A program made the translations under genes and the position numbers. Source: Neptunicella plasticusilytica (GTDB taxonomy: Bacteria > Pseudomonadota > Gammaproteobacteria > Enterobacterales > Alteromonadaceae). From it: a stretch of DNA of 64,000 nucleotides. Under the pieces are notes generated by a model. It made no database searches. It saw nothing but the letters and a program-made list of their open reading frames with translations, and was not told where the DNA came from. The stretch lies in assembly GCF_047922965.1 (NCBI RefSeq), contig NZ_CP150481.1:2542001-2606000 (forward strand). Direction: 5' to 3'. Positions 44,018 through 51,703 of this stretch are shown here, one piece after another (the stretch's first letter is position 1; the number at the start of each line of letters is the position of its first letter).

Positions 44018-44413
44018 TTATTCTAATAGATAAATAGTGGAGTAAAATAACCACCAGTACAAAGCAACCAGATTTATCATCACGGTAAACCAGAAAACAA
44101 CCCGGAATGGAGTTTTTCGGGATTTATGACGTAAACGCTGTTGTGCGATGGCAGCGCCCGGCCAACCACCGAACAAGGCTAACAGATGTAGTGTTTTTTC
44201 CGATATGCGCCAGCCGTCGCTCCGGGCGCTCGATTTATCCCAAGCATAAGCAAAATACGTCACAGCACTTAAACCCCAATAACTCGCCAATAACATTGAA
44301 GGAAAATGTCCCAGCCAGGTTGTCAGTGAGATAAGCATTAAAAAGATAATAGCGAGATAGATAGAAAACCGGTTAACGGATTGTTGTTTAACCAACCTGC
44401 CTTTTTGTTTCAT
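44018..44413 (-). CDS. DUF1294 membrane protein
   Basis: 131 residues with three to four membrane helices and the diagnostic stretch YAWDKSSARSDGWRISEKTL and LLALFGGWPGAAIAQQRLRHK. Function unknown. In some bacteria this domain is fused to a cold-shock domain; here it stands alone. It lies 22 bases downstream of the antiporter gene on the same strand. Confidence 0.87.
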   Translation of the reverse strand: MKQKGRLVKQQSVNRFSIYLAIIFLMLISLTTWLGHFPSMLLASYWGLSAVTYFAYAWDKSSARSDGWRISEKTLHLLALFGGWPGAAIAQQRLRHKSRKTPFRVVFWFTVMINLVALYWWLFYSTIYLLE

Positions 44414-44435
44414 CGGTGTTGTCCCGGTTCAGCTT

Positions 44436-45695
44436 CTAGCGCCAAAAACGGGCCATTAAAGGTTTAACTGTGGTGCCGTGTAATAATATGGATAAGGCCA
44501 CCACAATCAGGATTAGATGCATTAATCTCAGTGAAACTTCTTCAGGTAAGCCATGTTGAATGGCATACATTAAATAGTAAAGTGAGCCTATCCCCCTTAC
44601 CCCAAACCAGCCTGCCATTGCTCGCAGTCGCCAAGGAGTGCCCGTACCAAGCAAGCCGACAAAAACACTGACGGGTCGCGCAATCAAAAATAAAAATAAT
44701 GCCAGTGAGACGGCTCGCCAGCTCCAGGAATCAATAAACAAGGTGCCACCAATCAACAAAATAAGCACCAGCTCAGACAAACGCTCCAGATGCTCTTTGA
44801 AAATTAACGACCCTTTACTAACAGTGTAAGAAGTCTGATCCTCTTTATCACGTTGCTGATTGGCTTTGGCGGTTAGCTGGCTTTCTGTCTGGCGTAGTGC
44901 CACAGCGGCAAAAAATACCGCCAGGAAACCCCAGGTATTCGCCAATAAACTGATACCGTAAACCAGCGCGATAAGGCCAAGTCCCAGAAAATCATCCAGT
45001 AATTCATGCCGATGCTGTTTGCCGCGCAACTTCCAGCCTATATTTCCCAACACCACTCCACAAGCTATGCCAATCATAATTCCGCCAATGGTCGCCCATA
45101 GCACATCAAGCAATAACCATTGCATAGCGCCGTCACCTATTTCATGTATGCCAAGCATGCCAAGCCCGAGCATCACAAAAGGAAAGGCAGTACCATCATT
45201 CATGCCGGCTTCGCAGGTTAGGGTGAAGCGTAGTGGATCTTCATCACTGGTATGCCTAATTTGCACATCTGTTGCCAGTACCGGATCGGTCGGAGCCACA
45301 ATCGCGCCCAGCAAAATGCCTGCCCCCAAGGGTAAATCCAGCGCGTAATAGGCAAATGCGGCCACTAGCGCTACGGTAATCGTCATTGAAACGGTGGCCA
45401 GACAAACCGGTGCCCGCCAGTTTTTAAAGCGAATGGGAACTGGCATTTTAACCCCTGCCGAAAACAGCGAAATCAGTACCGCCACTTCGGTAAACACCTC
45501 CAGTAACGCCGATTCTTTCAAGGGATTAAAATGGAAAAGATGGAATACCGTGGGACCGACTAACATGCCCACCGCCAGATAGATAATTGCGGAGGTTACC
45601 GGCAAACGCTTAATCACGGTAAAGGTCAAGCCCATGAAAACCAGCAAACTACCAATCAGCACAAACCATTGCGCATTATTCAATTGATCAGTCAT
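44436..45695 (-). CDS. Cation/proton antiporter (CPA family)
   Basis: 419 residues, about 12 membrane helices. Typical for Na+(K+)/H+ exchangers: LGAIVAPTDPVLATDVQI, the TLTCEAGMNDGTAFPFVML segment and GWFGVRGIGSLYYLMYAI. The acidic residues in the unwound helices (TDP, NDG) are the probable ion site. No cytosolic regulatory domain is present. Probably in an operon with the DUF1294 gene. Confidence 0.92.
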   Translation of the reverse strand: MTDQLNNAQWFVLIGSLLVFMGLTFTVIKRLPVTSAIIYLAVGMLVGPTVFHLFHFNPLKESALLEVFTEVAVLISLFSAGVKMPVPIRFKNWRAPVCLATVSMTITVALVAAFAYYALDLPLGAGILLGAIVAPTDPVLATDVQIRHTSDEDPLRFTLTCEAGMNDGTAFPFVMLGLGMLGIHEIGDGAMQWLLLDVLWATIGGIMIGIACGVVLGNIGWKLRGKQHRHELLDDFLGLGLIALVYGISLLANTWGFLAVFFAAVALRQTESQLTAKANQQRDKEDQTSYTVSKGSLIFKEHLERLSELVLILLIGGTLFIDSWSWRAVSLALFLFLIARPVSVFVGLLGTGTPWRLRAMAGWFGVRGIGSLYYLMYAIQHGLPEEVSLRLMHLILIVVALSILLHGTTVKPLMARFWR

Positions 45696-45976
45696 GATCT
45701 ACCTTGTGCATATTCACGCCTCCGACATTCCTGCATTACAGATTAACAGTGTTAGCCTAGAAAGGTAATTGTCTGTATTTGGCATCAATCCGCTACCGAC
45801 CAATTCACATTTTTTGGTTTTCATGGGAAATTTACAGCGATAAAACATCATTTTTTGTGATGCTTCACATATCAATTATCCAATGGTGTCAGTTGGATAA
45901 ATCCCTTATGATGATAATTCGTTGATGTTGTTGTAATGCAACTGCCAACCTTTCTGCTTTAAATACAGGACTCGCT

Positions 45977-46900
45977 GTGTCATCAATTATTTCTATCAAC
46001 AATTTAAATAAAGTCTACGATACCGGTTTTCAGGCGCTTAAAAATATTAACCTTGAGATAAAAAAAGGAGAAATATTTGCGCTGCTCGGCCCAAATGGAG
46101 CCGGTAAGACCACACTCATCAGTACTATTTGCGGGATTGTTAATCCCAGTGACGGCGAAATTCTGGCCGACGGGCATAATATCGTCACCGATTTTCGTGC
46201 AGCCCGTAGCAAAATAGGCCTGGTACCGCAGGAAATCAGCACCGATGCCTTTGAAAGTGTTCAGTCTACAGTGGCGTTTAGCCGCGGTTTGTTTGGCAAA
46301 CCGGCTAACCCGGACTATATCGAAAAAATACTTCGCCAGTTAAGTTTATGGGAGAAGCGCGATTCCAAAATTATGGCGTTATCCGGCGGCATGAAACGCC
46401 GGGTAATGATTGCCAAAGCACTGTCGCATGAGCCGGATATTTTATTTCTGGACGAACCCACAGCCGGGGTCGATGTGGATTTACGTCGTGATATGTGGGA
46501 AATGGTACGTGGCTTACGCCAAAACGGTGCAACGATTATTTTGACCACCCACTACATCGAAGAAGCCGAAGAAATGGCCGACCGCATCGGTGTGATCAAT
46601 AAAGGTGAAATTGTACTGGTGGAAGATAAAAAAGCGCTGATGCACAAACTGGGTAAACGCCAGCTAACCCTGCAATTGCAAACGCCACTGGAGTCTATTC
46701 CTGCCGAGCTGCAAAGCTTGCCGCTGGAACTGGTGAATGAAGGTAACGAGTTAATTTATACCTTCGATACTCAAAGTGAGCATACCGGAATTGCCGAGCT
46801 GCTTAAAAAACTTAGTGCCCACAATATTGATTTTAAGGATTTGAACTCCACACAAAGTTCGCTGGAAGAAATATTTGTTAATCTGGTAAGGGCTAAATAA
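45977..46900 (+). CDS. yadG: ABC transporter ATP-binding protein (YadG-like)
   Basis: 307 residues from a GTG start with CAGGA eight bases upstream. Walker A LLGPNGAGKTTL, Q loop VPQEIS, signature LSGGMKRR, Walker B ILFLDEPTAGVD, switch His in TTHYIEEAEEMADRI. The C-terminal 80 residues are the extra domain usual for ABC-2 ATPases. Coupled with the permease gene by overlap TAATGA. The substrate is unknown. Confidence 0.92.
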   Translation: MSSIISINNLNKVYDTGFQALKNINLEIKKGEIFALLGPNGAGKTTLISTICGIVNPSDGEILADGHNIVTDFRAARSKIGLVPQEISTDAFESVQSTVAFSRGLFGKPANPDYIEKILRQLSLWEKRDSKIMALSGGMKRRVMIAKALSHEPDILFLDEPTAGVDVDLRRDMWEMVRGLRQNGATIILTTHYIEEAEEMADRIGVINKGEIVLVEDKKALMHKLGKRQLTLQLQTPLESIPAELQSLPLELVNEGNELIYTFDTQSEHTGIAELLKKLSAHNIDFKDLNSTQSSLEEIFVNLVRAK

Positions 46901-47661
46901 TGAATTTTTATGCTGTTAAAGCCATTTATAAATTTGAGATGGCACGTACCTTTCGCACCTTAATGCAAAGTATCGCCTCACCGGTATTGTCTACGTCTTT
47001 GTATTTTATTGTATTTGGCGCCGCGATTGGTTCACGTATGGGTGATATCGACGGCATTAGTTACGGTGCGTTTATTATCCCCGGACTGATGATGTTGGCA
47101 CTGCTAAGCGAGAGTATTTCCAATGCCGCATTCGGGATTTTCTTTCCCAAGTTTTCCGGCACGATTTACGAAGTGTTGTCCGCGCCGGTGTCGCATGTCG
47201 AGATCGTGATGGGCTATGTGGGCGCTGCCGCGAGTAAATCCATTATGCTGGGGTTGTTGATCCTGATCACCGCACGCTTTTTTGTCGATTATGATATCCA
47301 GCATCCTTTATGGATGTTGTCATTTCTGGTATTGACGGCGATAACCTTTAGTTTGTTCGGTTTTATCCTAGGTATTTTGTCGAATAACTTCCAGCAACTT
47401 CAGGTGGTGCCGTTATTGGTGATCACGCCACTAACCTTTCTGGGTGGCAGCTTTTATTCGATTAGCATGTTGCCACCCATCTGGCAGAAAATTACCCTGT
47501 TTAACCCGGTGGTATATCTGATTAGCGGCTTCCGCTGGAGCTTTTATGGCGTATCTGATGTCCATATCGCCATCAGTGTCGGCATGACCTTGTTGTTTAT
47601 GCTGATATGCCTGACATTTATATGGTGGATCTTTAAAACCGGTTACCGTTTGCGCCAATAG
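46900..47661 (+). CDS. yadH: ABC-2 type permease (YadH-like)
   Basis: 253 residues, six membrane helices of the ABC-2 type, with the helix end motif NNFQQLQVVPLLVITPLTFLGGSFYSI, then LFNPVVYLISGFRWSFYG, near-identical in layout to E. coli YadH. Its start overlaps the ATPase stop by one base. Possible roles are export of a glycan, lipid or drug; not predictable. Confidence 0.92.
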   Translation: MNFYAVKAIYKFEMARTFRTLMQSIASPVLSTSLYFIVFGAAIGSRMGDIDGISYGAFIIPGLMMLALLSESISNAAFGIFFPKFSGTIYEVLSAPVSHVEIVMGYVGAAASKSIMLGLLILITARFFVDYDIQHPLWMLSFLVLTAITFSLFGFILGILSNNFQQLQVVPLLVITPLTFLGGSFYSISMLPPIWQKITLFNPVVYLISGFRWSFYGVSDVHIAISVGMTLLFMLICLTFIWWIFKTGYRLRQ

Positions 47662-47858
47662 TGGTACAATACGCACATCGATTACGGGTTACCCGAATAA
47701 AGGGTGGCCCGCTCCCCATTTGATTTAAAAGGTTATGATAAACAGCATTTCCAGCGCTCCAAGCCACATACTTTGTTATCCCCTACTCCGCGCTATTGCC
47801 TACTTAACTGTCATACCCGAACGTCCCCCAGTTTTTAATTTAACTTTTAGGAACAAGC

Positions 47859-49151
47859 ATGAAACGTATCGTAATCGTAGGCGGTGGCGCCGGGGGATTT
47901 GAACTAGTTACAAAATTAAGCCGATATAGTGGCAAACATACCGGGGTCGAAGTCGTTCTGGTCGACAAGGTCCGTACCCATATATGGAAGCCCTTAATGC
48001 ATGAGGTTGCCGCCGGAGTGATTAACAAAAGCTCTGATGGCGTGGACTACCGTATGCATGCCAGTCGGCATGGTTACGAATTCCAGCAAGGCACCTTAAC
48101 CGGTATTAACCCTACCGAAAAAAATATTACTCTGGATGCCTATTTCGATGAAAACGGCCAGTTGATCCTGCCGGAAAGGCAGATCAGTTATGACATTCTG
48201 GTGCTGGCAATCGGCAGTGTCAGTAATGATTTTGGTACTCCAGGCGTTAAGGAACACAGCTATTTTCTGGATTCACTGGCCCAGGCAGAACGTTTTCACC
48301 GCGCGTTAATTAACCAGTTATTACGCATCAACCAGCCAGAAACCAAACAGAATATCCTGAAAATATCCATCGTCGGTGCGGGTGCTACCGGCACAGAACT
48401 GGCGGCGCAATTGCACCATGTAGCTAATTTATCCAAAGCTTACGGCATGCCGGGCATGTCGGCCAAACGTATTCAAATCAGTATTATTGAAGCGGGAGCG
48501 CGTATCTTGCCAGCGCTTCCCGAACGTATTGCCAGTGCTGCCAAAAAAGCGTTGCAAAAACTGGATGTACGTATCTTTGAAAACACCCGGGTGATCCGCG
48601 CGCAGACAGATGGTTTTGTAACCAGTGACGATAAGCTGATTGAAAGTGATTTAATGGTTTGGGCCGCCGGTGTCAAGGCGCCGGATCTGATCAAGGAACT
48701 GGATTTGTTTGAACTGAATCGTTCGCAACAAATACTGGTTAATGCCACCTTGCAAAGCAAAAATGATGACAGCATTTTTGTGATTGGCGATTGCTGCGCC
48801 TGCGAACAGGCCGACGGCTCCTGGGTACCACCACGCGCCCAGTCGGCGCATCAGATGGCCTCACTGGTGTATAAAAATATCACCCTCAAATTGCAGGGTG
48901 AACCACTGAAAGATTACATCTACAGCGATTACGGCTCACTGGTGCATTTAAGCAAGTACAGTACGGTGGGCAGCTTGATGGGCAATTTGTCCAACAGCAG
49001 CATGTTTGTGGAAGGTAAATTGGCGCGGCTGGTTTATACCTCCTTGTATAGCATGCACCAGATTGCCATTCATGGCTGGTTCAAAGGCATGCTGGTGATG
49101 CTGAGCCGCAAGGTCGGCAATATGGTCAGTGCCAAGCTAAAATTGCACTAG
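47859..49151 (+). CDS. ndh: NADH dehydrogenase type II
   Basis: Single-subunit membrane-associated NADH:quinone oxidoreductase of the respiratory chain. 430 residues aligning with E. coli Ndh throughout: FAD-binding KRIVIVGGGAGGFELVTKL, HIWKPLMHEVAAGV, NAD-binding SIVGAGATGTELAAQL, MVWAAGVKAPDLIKEL, DCCACEQADGSWVPPRAQSA, the FSTVGSLMGNL-like SKYSTVGSLMGNLS, and the amphipathic C-terminal end. Ribosome site TAGGAAC before the ATG. A degenerate MITE end begins in its stop codon. Confidence 0.95.
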   Translation: MKRIVIVGGGAGGFELVTKLSRYSGKHTGVEVVLVDKVRTHIWKPLMHEVAAGVINKSSDGVDYRMHASRHGYEFQQGTLTGINPTEKNITLDAYFDENGQLILPERQISYDILVLAIGSVSNDFGTPGVKEHSYFLDSLAQAERFHRALINQLLRINQPETKQNILKISIVGAGATGTELAAQLHHVANLSKAYGMPGMSAKRIQISIIEAGARILPALPERIASAAKKALQKLDVRIFENTRVIRAQTDGFVTSDDKLIESDLMVWAAGVKAPDLIKELDLFELNRSQQILVNATLQSKNDDSIFVIGDCCACEQADGSWVPPRAQSAHQMASLVYKNITLKLQGEPLKDYIYSDYGSLVHLSKYSTVGSLMGNLSNSSMFVEGKLARLVYTSLYSMHQIAIHGWFKGMLVMLSRKVGNMVSAKLKLH

Positions 49152-49182
49152 AGGCTATTGGTCTTTCATATTCACCACTGCT
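49148..49182. repeat. Single end of the MITE-like element 2 family
   Basis: CACTAGAGGCTATTGGTCTT and the next 15 bases match the end of element 2 (CTAGAGGCTGTT...TCTTTCATATTC...CCACTGCTGA) with a few changes. It includes the TAG stop of ndh. The opposite end is not present. Confidence 0.6.
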
Positions 49183-49211
49183 GATGTGTAGCACAAGGTA
49201 TTGAATTAAAC

Positions 49212-49242
49212 CGGGCGCATCGCATAAGATACGCCCGTTTTT
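49212..49242 (+). terminator. Terminator after ndh
   Basis: Ten-base stem CGGGCGCATC / GATACGCCCG (one mismatch) with a short loop and five T. About 60 bases after the ndh stop, just behind the repeat fragment. Confidence 0.82.
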
Positions 49243-49394
49243 ATCCCCTAAGCCTTTAAGTACTGCTCCAGACCGATATGGATGATAACGGCCCAGTCTG
49301 TCAGGTTCTAATAACATGCATAGTATTTATGCTTGTCTGGTTTGAAGTCATTTTTTGGCCGGATTCGAAAAACGGACATATTTGGAGAAGGTTT

Positions 49395-51548
49395 TTGACT
49401 CCCCGTATTTTTATCACACTATTGTTTCTGGTTTTTTTTCAGTCCCAGGCCAGTGAAACTAAAGACTATTCTGTACAAGCCTGCACCAGTTGCCACCAGC
49501 AACAGCATCAGCTGTGGTTAAAATCAGATCATGCCAAGGCAATGGCTGAAGCCAGCAAAGAAACGGTATTGGCTGATTTTAATAACATTGAAGTATCGCA
49601 TTTCGATGAACACGCGCGTTTTTATCAAAAAGATGGCCAATACTGGGCTGATATTGGTCAGGGCAACAAGCTGCAACGCTATCAAGTCCAGTACACATTC
49701 GGTCATTTTCCGCTGCAACAGTATCTGGTAGAAATTGCGCCCGGCAAGTTACAGGTTATTCCCTTTAGTTGGGATGCTCGCCCTGCCGAGCAAGGTGGCC
49801 AGCGCTGGTATCACAACTATGCAGATGAAAATATTACCACAGAAGATAGACTGCATTGGCTGCAACCTTTACAAAACTGGAATGGAATGTGCGCCGACTG
49901 TCATTCGGACGGACTACAACGTCATTACAGTCCAGCCGACGATAGCTTTGCCACCGAATGGAAGAATATCAATGTGGGTTGTTTATCCTGTCATGGCGAA
50001 ATGCCAAACCATCCCAATTCATCTGCGCCCCAAAAGACGTCGTCCGCCTCTGCCTATATTGGTAACTGGTTGCGCAAGGCCGACCAGAAAATAGCCAGCT
50101 GGCATGGCCCAAAACGGAACAATCAATTTATGGACAGCTGCTTTGCCTGCCATTCCCTTCGTTCTCCGCTAACCGACGGTTTTAGCGCCGACAACGCCTT
50201 TTTAGATCAGTTTTCGCCGCAGCTATTACTGGCACCTATGTACCATGCCGATGGACAGATAAAGGAAGAAGTTTATGTCTACGGCTCATTTTTGCAGAGC
50301 AAGATGTTTGCCGCCGGAGTCAATTGTCTGGATTGCCACGATCAGCACAGCATGAAAATCAAAATACAAGGTAATGGTTTGTGTCTGCAATGCCACTCAC
50401 CCGAAGTGTATAATGTTGAATCCCATCATCATCATCCACAGCAAAGTGAAGGCGCACAATGTATTAGCTGCCATATGCCAGAACAACGTTACATGGGTGT
50501 GGACGACCGGCGCGATCACAGTTTCAAGATTCCCCGTCCTCAGCTTGCCGAGCAGTTTGGTACCCCCGATGCCTGCAGCACATGTCATCAGGATAAAGAC
50601 AGTCAATGGGCCAAGAAACAGTTAACCGCATGGTTTGGACAGCCCTCCCCCATTTCAACCAATCTGCATAATTTATACGCGTTGCAGGCGGGACAACCTA
50701 TTGATATTAACCAGCACCAGGCACTGATTAAAGATGACAGTATTCCGGTTATTTCCAGAGCGACCGCCATTACTTTGCTTGCCATGACCCAGAGCGAACT
50801 GGATAGCAAATTTATCAGTACGTTACTTGGCAGTGACGAAGCACTGTTTCGATTGAGTGCGGCGCAAGTTGCCAGTATTTTACCTGCTGCCGAGAAAGCC
50901 CGACTGCTCGGTCCGTTGCTCGACGACCAATATAAAGCGGTACGAGTCGCCGCAGCGCGCAGTTTGGTGGGGGTTAGCTTGTCGGGCAAAACCAAAGCCG
51001 CTTATAACAGGGCTTTTGACGAGTTAATCACCTCGTTAAAGGTCAATTCCTGGCGCGGTGAAGGACATGCGAATCAGGCCGCAATCCATATCGAACTGAA
51101 CCAGCTCGACAAGGCTGCCGAACAATTCAGACAAAGCATTAGCAACGACCCTTATTTTCCGGGAAGTTATCTGGGACTTGCGGAGGTTTATCGATTACAA
51201 CAGCAACAGGATAAACTGGATAAGCTTTATCACAGCGCGCTGGAACGCTTGCCTGAATCGGCAGAATTGCATTATTCATATGCCCTGTATCAGGTCAGAA
51301 AACAGCAATATACACCTGCGTTGGCTAGCTTCAAAAAGGCATACCAGTTGATGCCGGATAACAGTCAATATTTCTACGCCTATTTGTTATCAATGGATGG
51401 AACAGGACAATCCAGGCAGGCATTAAATACCTTGAAGATGCTATTCAGCCGTTTTAAAGGCAACCAACAGCTACTCGAACTGGGTTTGTATCTGGCACAA
51501 AAAAATCAGGACAGACAAAGCTATAACTGGTTTATGCAAAATAGATAA
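49395..51548 (+). CDS. Eight-heme cytochrome c with HEAT-like and TPR parts
   Basis: Predicted exported electron-transfer protein with eight CxxCH heme sites: CTSCH, CADCH, CLSCH, CFACH, CLDCH, CLQCH, CISCH and CSTCH, all in the first 420 residues (cytochrome c554-like). The middle has HEAT-like helices (SDEALFRLSAAQVASIL, YKAVRVAAARSLVG), the end TPR units (LDKAAEQFRQSISNDPYFPG, YTPALASFKKAYQLMPDN). I suggest the TTG at 49395 as start: it follows GGAGAAGG and begins a 20-residue signal peptide. In-frame ATGs at 49329 and 49278 would add unusual N termini without ribosome sites. Confidence 0.85.
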   Translation: MTPRIFITLLFLVFFQSQASETKDYSVQACTSCHQQQHQLWLKSDHAKAMAEASKETVLADFNNIEVSHFDEHARFYQKDGQYWADIGQGNKLQRYQVQYTFGHFPLQQYLVEIAPGKLQVIPFSWDARPAEQGGQRWYHNYADENITTEDRLHWLQPLQNWNGMCADCHSDGLQRHYSPADDSFATEWKNINVGCLSCHGEMPNHPNSSAPQKTSSASAYIGNWLRKADQKIASWHGPKRNNQFMDSCFACHSLRSPLTDGFSADNAFLDQFSPQLLLAPMYHADGQIKEEVYVYGSFLQSKMFAAGVNCLDCHDQHSMKIKIQGNGLCLQCHSPEVYNVESHHHHPQQSEGAQCISCHMPEQRYMGVDDRRDHSFKIPRPQLAEQFGTPDACSTCHQDKDSQWAKKQLTAWFGQPSPISTNLHNLYALQAGQPIDINQHQALIKDDSIPVISRATAITLLAMTQSELDSKFISTLLGSDEALFRLSAAQVASILPAAEKARLLGPLLDDQYKAVRVAAARSLVGVSLSGKTKAAYNRAFDELITSLKVNSWRGEGHANQAAIHIELNQLDKAAEQFRQSISNDPYFPGSYLGLAEVYRLQQQQDKLDKLYHSALERLPESAELHYSYALYQVRKQQYTPALASFKKAYQLMPDNSQYFYAYLLSMDGTGQSRQALNTLKMLFSRFKGNQQLLELGLYLAQKNQDRQSYNWFMQNR

Positions 51549-51653
51549 TCACGCATTCACTTGTTGGCGACAAACCAAAAACAATGAACGCGATAAAACA
51601 ATTAATAAATGATCCCTTGGTGACGGGAAGGTAGGTTTAGGCACAAAAATTTT

Positions 51654-51676
51654 ATTGATAGTATTGTACTATCAAT
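51654..51676. promoter_or_regulatory. Perfect inverted repeat upstream of the GH2 gene
   Basis: ATTGATAGTA and TACTATCAAT separated by TTG, a perfect 10-base inverted repeat, ending 27 bases before the GH2 start and overlapping the likely promoter (TATAAC at 51676-51681). A likely regulator-binding site different from the LacI-type sites at the GH3 and GH30 genes. Confidence 0.65.
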
Positions 51677-51703
51677 ATAACTAACAAAAGATATATTGAG
51701 AAT

